Assembly (NCBI GenBank): GCA_973895155.1
Contig: OZ316897.1
Span: forward strand, 5,332,001-5,396,000
Source: Marsupella aquatica
Lineage: Eukaryota; Marchantiophyta
Direction: 5' to 3'
Length of the DNA stretch: 64,000 nt
The notes beneath the pieces are model-generated. The model saw only the letters and a list, made by a program, of their open reading frames with translations. It was not told the DNA's origin and searched no databases. A program made the position numbers and the translations under genes. Shown in pieces: positions 20,717-32,564 of this stretch (position 1 is the stretch's first letter; each line of letters starts with the position of its first letter).

Positions 20717-22912
20717 CTAAGTTTTGTAGCCCACTTTGCGCACATTGTTGCCTTTGTCACCACTTGGTCGTCTGTTCTCTGTGTAGCTCCCGTTGGAAAT
20801 TGGTTCTTTGTTTCTTTGTGTAATGTTGGAGGGAGGGCCCATCCTACTGTGGTTGTGTGTACCCGAGGGCCCACTATGTGAAATGCTCCTCCTTTCTTCG
20901 ACCTGATCAAATGGAGTTTCTTCAGGAAGCACCTCCGCCATGCGTCTATCGCTGGAAAATTCTGGTGTGGTTCCATCATTCAGATTCTTTTTTGTCTTTT
21001 TTGGTTGTTGTCTCCCCCGAGGCTTCGAGCGGTGTGGTGAGCTAGAGGTTCCTGTTTCCCATCCCTGGTTTGGTGATGCGGTGGCTTTCTGTGCATTTTT
21101 GGTGGCTTCCGTCTCCACGTCAACAGTTGAGTCCCACTCAGTTGTAGGGGTACGCTGTGGAGTCCATTCCAGCTCCACTTGGGCAATTTTTCCTGGGAAT
21201 TCCGGTGGATTTTTCTCGTCCTCTTGGTCTTGCTTGTGTTGAAGCGTTGGAGTGTTGTGTGGTGATTCATGAGTTTGACGTTGAGTAGGTGGAGGCGTTT
21301 CAAGATTTTCAGTATCAATATGAAGTGTGTTGTTTCCAATTTTGCCATCTTTGAGATCCTCAGGAGATGCGATTGCTTCGTATGGATTATTGTCCTGCAG
21401 GATGGTTGCAGTAGTTGTTCCTCCTTGTTTCATCCCTCTTGTGCCTTTGCTTCCTGTGACTTTGGTGAAGCCCTCTTCATCGGCCTCTCCTTTGTGAATC
21501 GTAGGCTGATCTCTTCTGCCGCTGTGTGCTTCAGCTGCTTCTTTTTTGTGTTCTTGCCCAACCTTGTTTGGGCAGTACCTTGCAATATGCCCACGTTGTT
21601 TATAGGCAAAACAAGCATCCGAGATAGTGCAATAAATCACATCAACCTTATAGCTACCAATATTGGGGATAGTGAGCTCGATGTATTCCACTAAGTCTTC
21701 ATTCAGATTACAAAGCACACATCCACGAATATGTGAGAACTTACTCCTGGCGTGTGATGTCTGAGCGTAGAGAACCGTCCCAAGTTTGGCTAGCATCTGG
21801 TTAGCGTAATATTCCAGGGCCGGATTCAGGAGTGGAAGATCCACCCATACAGGAGCTTTGGTAGACCTCATAGCATTTGCGTCAAAATTGGGGGTCCACG
21901 GCATGGCTATTACCATCTTGCAGCCCATGTGTAGGAATGGTTCAAGGAGAATGGATTTCTGTTTGGCTGGACTTGAGACAACCAGCAAAAAGGTGTACCG
22001 AGAAAGGACTTTGATTTGTTCTATTTCTATCCTCATGCGATGGCCAATAATGTCGTGTGCCCACACTTCAAAGTAGTCACAAGAAGGGTTGACATCGACA
22101 GTGTATAGAATGACCCCTCGGTTTTGCAAGTGTAGTATCCTGCTAGCAATGATGGTTTTATCGACTATGAGCTGTTCCGATCTCATACGTGGCAATGGCG
22201 CCAAAGGGGCCTTTGGTAGGTGAGCAAGCTGGTCTCGCAAGTCTTTGTCAGATACATGTATCCCTGCTTCCTTGTCCAGATTGTAGTCGTATGGGTTGTC
22301 TTCGTCTTCCTGCTCAGTTTGGTTGCTTTGTGAGTCGCATTCCTCCGGGTTCCACTATGGATCTCTGAATCCCCAATTTGGGTTACGCGCATTTGGGTCA
22401 GACAAACATTCCATGTGAGTATCTCCAGTTCCCGTCTGGGATACTGCAGAGTCCCGAATGTCAGCATTGATTCTTGTCTTCTCCTTGCGAGAGCTGTGCA
22501 TTGGGTTGTTTGTTGCTGCCGCGCGATGTGGCCCTCTGTCGGTGTTAGTCTGCCAAATATTCTGACTTTTGGTGTTAGTGCTGTTGATCCTGTCAATTCT
22601 GCGTGCCCGATTGTCAAAGTCAGTGTGGCTGCTCGTGTTCCTCTCATTGATTGTGATCTTGTTTCCATCCTGCCTTTCCCTCTCATCACTGCTTGCCCTA
22701 ATGTCCTTTCCTTTTGCATGCTCATGCAAAGTTGCGGCTTCTTTGCTTTGATTAGCCTTGGGCATTCCGCTGCTTGTCGTTGCCAATCCATGAAGATTCA
22801 GTTGTGCAGTTTTTTGCGTTTGATTACTCGAGAGGATTGAGGCCTCAATCTTGAGTTTCTCCTTTGTGTGCGGCCCAGCATGGCCGCCATCGCCAGGAGC
22901 TCGGTGCAACAT
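20717..22912 (-). pseudogene. LINE ORF1: DUF4283 and zinc-knuckle protein
   Basis: One frame runs from ATG at 22,912 to 20,717, interrupted by TAG at 22,355. It has a DUF4283-like core (about 22,200-21,750; RYTFLLVVSS, KAPVWVDLPLL), then a zinc knuckle region reading CFAYKQRGHIARYC. The second Cys of the CCHC knuckle has become Tyr (TAT instead of TGT, at about 21,603). A long low-complexity tail follows. The protein would coat LINE RNA. This copy is non-functional. The end overlaps the start of ORF2. Confidence 0.75.
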
Positions 22913-22920
22913 TTTTTTGC

Positions 22921-23710
22921 CTAGTCCTTCAGTTTGAATCCTTCAATCACTTCATTAATAAAATGCAAGCCCCTATCACTCACCAACTCCCAAGGAGCAC
23001 CAAATCTCATCAAAATATTCTCATACAAGAATTTACCAGCAGTCTCCGCATCATTCTTCCTAGTGGCCTTAGCCTCCACCGATTTAGTAGCATAATCAGT
23101 AGCAAGGATGATGTACTTGTACCTATAGGTCTTACTGGCTGGACTGATAGGACCAACAAAGTCAATGCCCCATTTGGCAAAAGGGCCCAAAGGAATGATA
23201 GGTGTGAGAGGCCAGTGGTCCTTAACTGAGGGCTTGCCTGAATGTTGGCAAGCGTCACAACTCCTGATGTACTTGTGCACATCCTTGTGAAGAGTAGGCC
23301 ACCAATAGCCTGCAGTCCGGATCTTCTTAATGGTGGTTTGTACCCCAAAGTGACCTCCCTCCTCTCCTGAGTGAAATGTGTGCATAATTTTCAGGATGTC
23401 CTTCTTGCTCACACATGTCCTCAACCTGTCATCTGGTCCAAGCTTAAATAATATATCCTTAATCAATGTGTATGGTCCTGTCTTGACTACAAACATTCTT
23501 TGCTTCTGAGCATTTCCAGGTGGAATCACTCCCTCCTTTAGGTACCTTCGAATCTCAACGTATTCATCCTCCTCCTCTGAAATGGCAAACAAATGCTCAT
23601 CTGGAAAATAGCAACAATGGAGATGCTCACCTCTTTTTCTTCCAACCGGGATAGGTAGTCCACATTCTTGTTCCCCATCCCATGCTTCACCTTGATCTGG
23701 TATTGAAACT
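22921..23710 (-). pseudogene. Gypsy integrase, C-terminally truncated
   Basis: The zinc-binding HHCC part is visible (IMHTFHSGEEGGHFG, then CDACQ), followed by the catalytic core with KWGIDFVGPI and LVSDRGLHF carrying the first two acidic residues. The frame stops at the LINE insertion just after the INEVIEGF motif. A frameshift separates it from RNase H near 23,650. Confidence 0.8.
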
Positions 23711-24760
23711 CCTGGAGCAACATGACCCACCTAGCAACTCTCCCTGATAAATCAGCTTTGTTCACCAGATGCTTGATGGCATCATGATCGGTATGGAAAA
23801 CCACATCATAGCCAAGTAGGTAGTGCCTGAACTTCTTACATGCAAAGATAATAGGCAAGCATTCCCTCTCAGTAGTGGTGTAGTTCTTCTCCGCTGGGCT
23901 CATCTGCTTACTTGCAGAGTAGATGGGCCTTTCCTCCTTGTTATCATCATACTGCCAAAGTATCACTCCTATACAAAAACCTGAAGCATCTCCAGTCACA
24001 TGGAACTCCCGGTCAAACCTGCGTGCTGCCATCATAGGTGCCTTAACCATCCTGGCCTTGAGCTCCCTACAAGCTTCCTCTTGCCAGTCACCCCACTGAA
24101 ATGGAACTTCCTTCTTTAACAACTCAGTTAGGGGCAAAGCAATCTTAGCATAGCCCTCTACAAATCTTTGGTAGTAGCCCACCATGCCAAGGAATCCCCT
24201 TACTTCTTTCACACTAGTAGGTGCTCTAAGAGCTACGATAGTGGTCACCTTGTCAATGTCAACAACAATCCCTTCTGCTGAAACTTGGTGCCCCCCAAAA
24301 AATTCCACTCTCCATTCCAATGAAGTACTTACCAGGGTTCAACTTCAGATTGGCTTCCCTACATCTCTCAAAGGTAAGCCTTAGGTGTTGTAGATAATCT
24401 TCCCGCTTACTAAAAATGGCAAAGTCATCTATAAACACCTCTAAAAAGTGTCTCAAAAAATCATGGAAGATGTCCCTCATAATTCTCTGAAATGTACCCC
24501 AGGCATTACACAGTCCAAAGGGCATCCTTCAAAATGCATAGGTCCCCCAATCAGTAGTGAAGGTGGTATAGATCTGGTCCCCAACTCGGATGAAGGTTTG
24601 GTAATATCCTGACATCCTATCCAAAAATGTGTAAACCGCATGACCAGCTAAGTGGTCCAATATAATATCAGTGAATGGTAGCGGGTAGAAGTCCTTCTTT
24701 GTGGCTTCATTCAACTTCCTATATATAGTCCTGGCAAACTCTGATTTTGGCCACTCCATC
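23620..24760 (-). pseudogene. Gypsy reverse transcriptase and RNase H
   Basis: RT motifs in order are KDFYPLPFTDIILD, FLDRMSGYYQ, RMPFGLCNA and VFIDDFAIFS (the YxDD-type box). RNase H follows with VTGDASGFCIG and TTTERECL. The frame contains a TGA just before RMPFGLCNA (24,526-24,528, where the family has Arg or Lys) and a frameshift near 24,300. The N-terminal fingers region (24,760-25,070) is further degraded. Confidence 0.85.
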
Positions 24761-25497
24761 AGCTCCCACCTTCTTTGGCACTATAACAATGGGTGACACC
24801 CACTCACTATGTTTCACTGGATAGATGAAGCCTGCCTCCAATAGCTTGTCCAACTCTTCCTTCACCTTCAAAGAGTACTTTGGATTGAGCCTATATTTCC
24901 TTTGCCTGATAGGTATTGCATTCTCGTTTAGATCTATCCTGTGCTCTCCCTGTTAAGTCATGGTGAGACCAGGCATAAACATCCTTGAATTCTAGCAAGA
25001 GCTCCTTGTAAGCTTCCATCTCCACATCTTGGATGGTTCTCCCTAGATAGAACTCCATCTCAGGTGTGAGGCTCATCTTCTCATATTGAACTGGCCTAAC
25101 AGCAGGGGAAAGACTCTCTTCTTTCTCCCTCCCAAAAGTCGTATGGTAGTTCTCCATACCTGGGTCTTCTTCAATTGCTGTTGCACCCATTCACTAGTGA
25201 ATGGCACATCAAGTTCTCCCAATGCATGCTCATTCTTCTTTTTAGTCTCTCCAACACCATGAGTCTTTTCTTGCTGGTTCTCCAAGGGCAAGGGTAAAGG
25301 TGTGACCTCTTTCTCTTCTTCATCTTCCTTGACCTGTACATGCTCCTCCTCGGGCTGGTTGAAACCAAACTCCTCCTCAATGGCTGTCTTTAATGTATTT
25401 ACCACCATCCAACAATCAGACACCTGGCCTTCTTCATCAGCTTCATCACTCTCAGTTGGATAGCCCATAGAAGTGGCTGTTGTCTCTCCTTGATATG

Positions 25498-26029
25498 CTA
25501 GCAGCCCCACGGAATTTTGACTGAACCAATTTTGAACTCCTTGTTCTTCCAGTCCTCCAAGACTCCAGCCTTGTACAACCAAGGCCTCCCCAACAGAACC
25601 TGGAATGTAGCTGGGATGGGCAGCCTGATCACAACAAAATTCAGCTTGTACTCCAACTCTCCTATCCTAGTGACAACTTGGGATAGCTTACCCACCGGTA
25701 CTACCTCTTCCTGGTTAGCCATCCTTAGTATCTTGGGGGTGCTCAAATGTTGTGTAGCCTAGGTTGGTAGCAGTCTGCTCCATCATGACATTCACACCTG
25801 AACCTCCATCAACTGGTACCCTTATGACCATGCAACCTTCAATCTCAATATCAATCTCAGGTGCTCCCCAGTCCTCCACTTCAGTGTATCTCACCTCTGA
25901 AATGGTTGGTGGCAGCCTCTTCTTCCTTCTAGTCTTCACAGCATCCAACACTTGCTTCCGGTACTTTGGGTTGTCGTTCAACAATTGCCCAATGGTGACT
26001 TCAGCTAGCCTCTTCTCAATGTCTTGCAT
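25498..26029 (-). pseudogene. Gypsy aspartic protease region
   Basis: The frame contains VPVDGGSGVNVM, matching the retroviral-type aspartic protease active site (D-G/S-G-S/A) with the Asp as DGGSG. LLGRPWLYKAG follows, a typical flap-to-end motif of plant gypsy proteases (25,498-25,746, different frame). A frameshift lies near 25,740. A poorly conserved acidic linker (25,073-25,582) joins this to the RT. Confidence 0.75.
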
Positions 26030-26425
26030 GATGTTATAGTGTAACTCCCTTCTGGCTGTAGGTGATAAGGAAGGTCTCTGTCACCACCACAGTAGTTCTC
26101 TTGGTGCTAGTCACCCTCCTTGGCATGTAGCTCCTCCAGGTGTGCTAGCACTTCCTCTATGACATCGGGTAGCTCAAAAGTTGGTGCTTCCTTCTCCACT
26201 TTGCCATCAAATTTCTCTTCTTCAACCGCTGGTGCCTGGCCCTTTTCCTCATAGTGTTTCATCCTGGTAGACACCTTCCACAAATTCTCTTCTTCAACAT
26301 CTTGGATCCACCTCACATTTGAAATGGTGGCTTCCTCCCTTTGCTGCTCTACTGCTGTAGGGCAGTAATTCAAGGCGGTCTACTCCCTTGATAGAATGGG
26401 GACATAGCGGGTGGTGCTCTCTATT

Positions 26426-27139
26426 TTACTGGCTTGGGGCATCTAGAGGCCTTGTGTCCTTTTTCCTTGCAATTCCACATAGGAAAATGTACTCTCCCTG
26501 TATCCTCCGATGGGGGCACTCAGGTGAAATATGACCAGCCTCTCCACACTCCCAACAAGTACCAGGTATTCTAGGCACTGGATAGCCAGTCCTAGCTCTC
26601 ATCTCCGCACGCATAGTTCCTTGTTGAATGGCATAAAGAGACTCCATCTCCCTAAGTTCAACCTCTTGTGGACTCATCTCAACCTCCTGAATCATCCTCC
26701 AATCAGCTTGGCAATCTTGAGAGAAGTTACCTTCTTTCTTGCAACGGGTACACCATACATTGGTGTGGGCCATAGGTACAGGTTTCCTATTCTTCTTGAT
26801 GTCGGCCATCTGCACCTTCACCTCTTCAATGGCTGCCCTCAAGGTCTGCATCTCATCCTTCACCACCTTGGCAAGGGGTGTCTCCTTAGCTGGCCGAGGC
26901 TTAGGCTTCTCCTCTACTGAATAGTCATCACTATCCTCTGAATCCTCCTCAAACCTCACCTTCTTCTTCAGCTTCTTATCTGCCCAGCGGCCAGACAATA
27001 GTGCTGACTTCTCATACATCTTGGCTACATCAACAGCAGCCGCCAAGGTTTGAGGATCTGCCTTCCTTACCAAAAAATCAAGTAACTCTGGTAGGCCAGA
27101 GATGAACCACTACAACTGAAGGTTAGATGGCGGTGAGGT
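26426..27139 (-). pseudogene. Gypsy Gag, C-terminal part with two zinc knuckles
   Basis: Directly after the element A insertion the frame reads PPSNLQL, a stop (TAG at 27,110-27,112), then WFISGL, the usual Gag core ending where Gln normally sits, so CAG to TAG. Downstream are an acidic linker, a knuckle-like CTRCKKEGNFSQDC and a second knuckle CWECGEAGHISPEC. The N-terminal part is at 38,178-38,570. Confidence 0.8.
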
Positions 27140-27146
27140 TTTTCCC

Positions 27147-27192
27147 CGTGACAGGAAACAGAAAACAGTAACAATCATAACAGGAAAAAGAG
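27147..27192 (+). repeat. Element A left terminal inverted repeat
   Basis: Starts CGTGACAGGAAACAG and ends AACAGGAAAAAGAG. It pairs with 38,132-38,177 in reverse complement at about 40 of 46 positions. Extra bases TTTTCCC (27,140-27,146) separate it from the GAGGT flank. Confidence 0.9.
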
Positions 27193-28048
27193 AGGAACAA
27201 AACAGGAGATTTGGTACTAGCATACACAAAAGATGACATAATTTTGGACAAAAAAGGAGGCCAATTTCAATAGGAACTCCAATATGTTTAGAGTTCTCTA
27301 TAGCAATTATGGAAAGAAAAGTTTTACTAGCGCCGAGCGCTAACCAAGAGTTTGTTGCCGTTCAAAACAACATTAACAAAATGTCCATTCAACGTATCGT
27401 CGAATGATCAGAATTCCTATTAACCATGCAGATTCTCCCTTCCTAAGATGAACTAGAGTTCTTCGACATTCACAATTGGCTGGCTCGGTAAGACCGAATA
27501 CATTGGATCAAGCTTAAAGATCGTTTTGTCACAGGGCTTTCCATCTGACAGGGACCCGATTCCAGTAACATGAAACAACCAATTTAAACAATAAAATAGC
27601 CACGCATAGTATTTGCAGCATATTTGGAGGACACTAGAAAAAAGAGAGATGAAAGAAACAATTGTATAGAGGCGGGTTTATATAATTGTGGAGGAGAATA
27701 GAACATATAATAGTAGCGCCAGGCGCTAGCGACACGCGCTACTTGAAAAAGAAATTACATTGATATCCAGAAGATAATAAAAGTCCATAACCTTCGAGAA
27801 AAAGAAATAACCCTAATAACATACTCAAAAAACCTAATGCGATAACAAAACGGAAGGAGCAATAAAGCTAACTCGGCCGAACCGGAGCCCCCATTCAAAA
27901 AGATGACATGAATCAAACTCATGAACGACTCCAACGATGAGATGAAAGCTAGCGCCAGGCGCTAGCGTCAAGAAGAAATCCACACTCTCTAGGAAGTAGA
28001 AGACAAGCAGTCGTCGTCCAACCCAACTTTGAACCTATCCTCATCCTG

Positions 28049-28459
28049 TCAAAACCCATCCTCTCGATCCAGAAAAAAACGAGGTCTGGGATAGCGACTC
28101 CGACTTCGGTCGTTTGGGATGTTCGAATCGGAAAAGCTCACACGTCCGGTGTCTGCTTGGATGTCTCTGAAAAAAGCTGTCCTTTCCACCCGATACACAT
28201 TCGAAGGATCAGGGTCGTGAACAGAGAACCTCTCTCGGAAAGGAAGTGGAGGCAAAGGATCACGCGATGGAAGGTGTCTAGTTCTGTGGCTAATACCCTC
28301 ATCCGCGGCCAGCCACAACCTGTTCCTCTTGGTTGACGTCTCCGGGCACTGTGTAAAAGATGGAGTCAAATCTAAACCCGGATCTCTAATCGACCTCCAA
28401 ACCATCGTCTTTGGCGGATTGCAGCTCTCCAATTTCGCTATTTGCTTTCCCTTATCCAT
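28049..28459 (-). CDS. Hypothetical small basic protein of element A
   Basis: An uninterrupted 136-residue frame lies between the ParB-methyltransferase gene and the left terminus, on the same strand as that gene. It begins MDKGKQIAKLESCNPP and is rich in Arg, Ser, Pro and Asp, suggesting a disordered nuclear protein. No domain is recognised. It might be an accessory element A gene or part of a longer spliced transcript. The upstream 130 bp are a three-copy tandem repeat. Confidence 0.35.
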   Translation of the reverse strand: MDKGKQIAKLESCNPPKTMVWRSIRDPGLDLTPSFTQCPETSTKRNRLWLAADEGISHRTRHLPSRDPLPPLPFRERFSVHDPDPSNVYRVERTAFFRDIQADTGRVSFSDSNIPNDRSRSRYPRPRFFLDREDGF

Positions 28460-28489
28460 TCAATCGATGAAAACAACGGATGCAAAACT

Positions 28490-28620
28490 CAGGGAGAAGA
28501 GAAGAGGTGAGTCCGGGCAGACCAGAAATGAAACAAAGGGAAGAGGTGAGTCTGGGCAGTGCACAAATGAAACGAAGCGAAGAGATGAGTCGGCGCGTCA
28601 CAGAAATGAAAGGGAGAAAT
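28490..28620. repeat. Three tandem copies of a 40-bp unit
   Basis: Three diverged units each carry a phrase like GAAGAGGTGAGTCYGGGCAG followed by an AGAAATGAAA-type phrase. They lie just upstream of the small minus-strand frame. There is no coding role I can defend. Confidence 0.7.
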
Positions 28621-28920
28621 CCGTTTAGGGTTGAACAAACTCGAAGTTGACCAATCCCGAAGTTCAACAAACACTACACTTTGAGAGAGTCCAAACGATC
28701 ATATCCACCACAAACCAAAATACGTACAGACTGAAGGTATAATTATTCACCGTACAACTGTACGAGTACATGCATTTCTGATATCTGCACAAATATGCAC
28801 TCAGGAAAGAGACTCCCGGTGCGTCTAACTCATTTAAAGTCTCAGATCCGAACACCCTGTTTAATAGCGTCGGGCGCTAGTACAAGGTTCCAAAGAAAAC
28901 CTTAGAAATTCCCAGTCAAC

Positions 28921-31900
28921 CTATTCCAAGTAAGAAGACTCGGACTCGCTACTGCTAGACCTATCCGTAGACTCAGCTTCGTCATCTATAAATTCGCTTC
29001 TAGGTCCATCGTTGAGTAAAGGCTGATGGATGAATTTCCTATCTGAACCTCTTCTTAACCTTAAGCCCTTACTCTCCCAAGTAAGGGTTCTCCTCTGTTC
29101 TTCTTTTCGGGCAGCATATTCTGCATACGATGGCAACACGAAAGGCTTCTGAGGAGAAACGAGAACTTTTCTCGAGGATTTCCTCTGAAGATTAAAACGT
29201 TCTTGAAGATTCCACTCCGATCTGGAAGAGGAACGGAACCATATTAGAATTGAAAATGAAAATGGCATAGTAACAGAATCGATAATGTAAAGTGAAGTAG
29301 CTTACGGGCATTACTCAGAAGAATCCGAATCTTCTGTTTCTTCCATCGTATGCCTCTCCTTCTCGTCTCCGTCATTTTCCTCTCCTTGTCCTCCTGAAGC
29401 ATCATCTCCAACAGCATCTCCATCCTCTTCATCTTCAGAGTCGAAATTTAAGACAGAACGAACTTTATCTTTTTGTTTTCTTCCCACATCTTTAGCGGGA
29501 GATGAGGAACTGACATCCTTTGGAATCAATAAATCCATCCATGTCTTTTCCGCAATCTCAACAAACTCTTTTCGGTTTTCTATACCAAGAATAAAACGTC
29601 CACAATAGTCACCAGCAACAAATGTACTTCCCGAACCCACAGTCCAGTCCATGACAATGTCACCCGGACGAGTGATTAACTCTAACACAGATTGCATGAA
29701 CCCAACGGACAAGCGTCCATTGCCAGCAAACGCTGTTGAAGGAGTTGGATCCTTCTTCACACTTGGGAGACCAATAAGGTTAGTGATAGAAGGATCTTCA
29801 GTTGCAAAGAGGGGTCAAAACTTGGGGTCCTTTGGAACCTTAACCTTTGACAAAACACGACTGAACAGATCCAATCTCAATGTGAAAACCTGTGAAATCC
29901 CAACAAAGTCCATTGTTAAGATGCCGACGATCCAACCAGAAAATCATTCAAATCACGGCATAACAATGAAATTTGGATAGCGCCAGGCGCTAACAAAGAA
30001 TATCCCCTTAACTGAAGGGTAATGAAAACATTTTTAGCTAGCGCTCGGCGCTAACAAAGGACAGCACGAAGAGTGAGAGAATTTACCTGGCAATCACTTC
30101 GGGCCATGTACATTGGAACTCCCATAACCATGTTCAGGGTTTTCACACACTGAAACTTTTGAGACTCCTGGCTCGCGGCAATGACCTGCAAGATCTGATC
30201 ATACTCGCTAGTATGCAAAATGGCCAATATACCATCATCTGCTAGAAAGGGGTCCATTGCGCGAAAGAATGAACCAACAATTCTGTGATCTGGGGAATTC
30301 CATTTTGGAGACTTCTTCTCTAAAAGGGATGGACGCAGTCCAGTTGGGAGGTAAACGAATCCAGCATCAACTCCAAATGATCTTATCTTTCCTCCTCTTA
30401 TGACTCCTTTCTCCCTTAGACCAAGCAAGACTAGGTCTTTCACCCACTTCTCCACATTTGACACCCAAGCTGGTTTCTGCTCTTTCGTGAACACACTCTC
30501 AAAGAAGTCCATTACATTGGACTCAACAAAAACATGCCTAGAAGTCTTAGACTTGAACTGTCCAACATCTCGTTGAACACCAGTAGAAGCGACCGAATCC
30601 CGAGAGGAAAATCCATGATCCGAAGATTTCTTTGTCTTCTTCTTTGTGCTGGTGGCATCTGCAGGTCGCACCATCTTCTCCGTGTTGGGAGGAGTCTGTT
30701 CATCAGGGACATCTTGTTCCCCCGTATCAGCTTCAGAGACTCCAGGAGTGACAGTCGTCTTTGCATCTTGTGTTTCTTCTCCATCCGATTTCCGTCCACC
30801 TAGAAAAAGATACAAAAGTTTCCAAGATTACGGTCCACATAACACCAGCGCCGGGCGCTAACCAAATTGCACTCTCGGGTGCTAACCAAATAGACAACTT
30901 GATCTGCAGCGCTCGTCAAAAAAATACAGAATGCCACTGGAAAACAACACAAGCGCCGGGCGCTAACCAAACTGCACAAAAATCAAGCAATAAAGGCACA
31001 CCAACATATGTGGCGCTTAACAAAAAGTCACCTAAATATCCAAACTAGTGAAGAGAAAATACTGAATGCCAATGAAAAATAGAAGAATGTCACGTTTCTT
31101 CCCAGATCTCGTTGATGGGCTGGTTACTCCAGTGTCTACTTTTGCTTTCGCCCTGGGTTTTTGACTCCTGTCTACATGCAAAACTTCTGTTTCGCAATGT
31201 TTCTGTAGCTCGCTCGCCGAGGCATCTACATCTTCCGATAAACCTTGTTTCATTTAAGAGAGAACTTTCCGAGGCACTAAAGACTTTGATAATTTCAGAA
31301 ATGCATCCTTTTCAGCTTCATCGAAAGGGGTGTCCCACTTATCTGTGTCAAGATACCATGGACAGTGGGTTATCTCCCACAATGAAATTTCACGTGGTGG
31401 AACGTCCCCTTCGGCAGGGTACATTGAGTAAACTTTGCTCCAAGCATCCCCCTCTAGAACGGACCATTTCTGGAATGCAGGAGGGTAAGCCCAAAAATAC
31501 TCTAGAGAACTGGTCTCCATGGCCATGTAGAAGCGATACAGATATCTCTTGGCTCGCTTCTGGTTGCGAATGGTATAGTCTTCCTTGTCTCCGTACTTGG
31601 ACTGCCAAATTGTGCTAAAAAACTTTGCCTTCACTGTTTCACCGTATGTCTTGAAATCATTGGTGATGTTCAAGACCAATGCTTCAAACGTCTCCACTCC
31701 TCCTAGCGTTAGACGATCAGCAAGTAGGATCGACTGGACTTGCGAAAGAGATGTCTGTAACATTGCAATTAGCGCCTGGTGCTAACTAACCTTGCAAAAA
31801 TCAAGCGCAATCGACCAAATTCAATAGCGTTTATGCAACTTGAGGAATACTTACTGGTTCACCGTGTGCATAGCTGCTTCAAGCTCAACTAGAAAACCTC

Positions 31901-32564
31901 GATCTCCCTTAAAAACAGTGCATTGAACACGCGGATGGTACTTGATATTGTCTGGATTCTCATTTGTTACTTGGGTCCATGAGTAGAGTCGATGATTCCC
32001 GTCAAAAACACAGAACATCTTATCCTTTAGAATATGGAAATCTGGATCAGTAGCACATTCTGCTTCAAACAAGTCGTTCTGGGCAACCCAAACAGCATCC
32101 CAGGTCTCCCGAATTTCAGGCGTGCAGAATTGAACAACTCCTTCTGAATCTGTGGGCTGGACGTAAAACCGCATCCCAATTGAAGAGTTGTACCCAGAGC
32201 TCCGAAACGAATCCTTGAGCTTATCGATAGATGCACTATTTTTCTGCAAAGTCCGAACGATTTCCATGTGAACAAGCCGACAAAGAGGGATACGCGGCGG
32301 CTCTTTCTTCTCCCCTCTGAAATCGACTCCAAACGACATTGCATATTTCTCGATCACAGCATCCATGGAGAGGACTCCCTCGCCCCCGTCCTCCATCACA
32401 AAATCTCTGTAAGACTCCATGATGCCTCGTTTTGGCTTTGGAATCGCCTGACTAATGTTTCGCAAAGAGTTCGACGCAGACGAACGAGTGACTCTCCGAG
32501 TATAAACTGATCCGGAGAATGAGGACTCAGATGTTTCAGAATGGCCAGGAGAATGATTCTCCAT
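28921..32564 (-). pseudogene. Element A ParB-like / DNA N6-adenine or N4-cytosine methyltransferase-like fusion
   Basis: Five exons on the minus strand: 32,564 to about 31,860; 31,754-31,094; 30,799-30,087; 29,889-29,306; 29,221-28,921. The introns after exons 2, 3 and 4 have GT-AG ends and keep phase; the donor of intron 1 is uncertain. Exon 1 carries the ParB/Srx-type box CVFDGNHRLYSW (DGNHR at 31,989-32,003). The C-terminal half is methyltransferase-like: ITRPGDIVMDWTVGSGSTF followed by GRFILGIENRKEF matches motif I and the following acidic strand of bacterial-type amino-methyltransferases, in permuted (beta-like) order with a long domain before it. I see no DPPY-type motif IV, so catalysis is doubtful. 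An acidic tail and a Ser-rich end follow. Stops at 31,254 (TAA), 29,815 (TGA) and 29,311 (TAA) all fit C-to-T changes with no frameshift. All four introns except the last contain the element's palindrome. Confidence 0.65.

Larger units (their letters stand above)
19056..22917 (-). mobile_element. LINE (L1-type non-LTR retrotransposon), truncated inside its reverse transcriptase
   Basis: ORF1 (22,912-20,717) and the start of ORF2 (endonuclease from about 20,710, reverse transcriptase to 19,056) lie on the minus strand. The element ends abruptly after EKIIAGEL of the RT domain near 19,056. Its 5' end abuts gypsy integrase at 22,918. LINEs usually lose their 5' end, so a lost 3' half points to a later rearrangement, consistent with the inversion breakpoint proposed here. 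The whole element is riddled with stops and frameshifts. Confidence 0.85.
22918..27139 (-). mobile_element. Ty3/gypsy retrotransposon, Gag end through integrase, minus strand
   Basis: From right to left the region encodes the Gag zinc knuckle, protease, reverse transcriptase, RNase H and integrase, the Ty3/gypsy order. It is the continuation of the gag pieces at 38,178-38,570 and 16,354-16,524. The integrase is cut at 22,918 by the LINE, so the integrase C-terminus and 3' LTR are not adjacent and I do not find them. Stops and frameshifts show it is dead. Confidence 0.85.
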
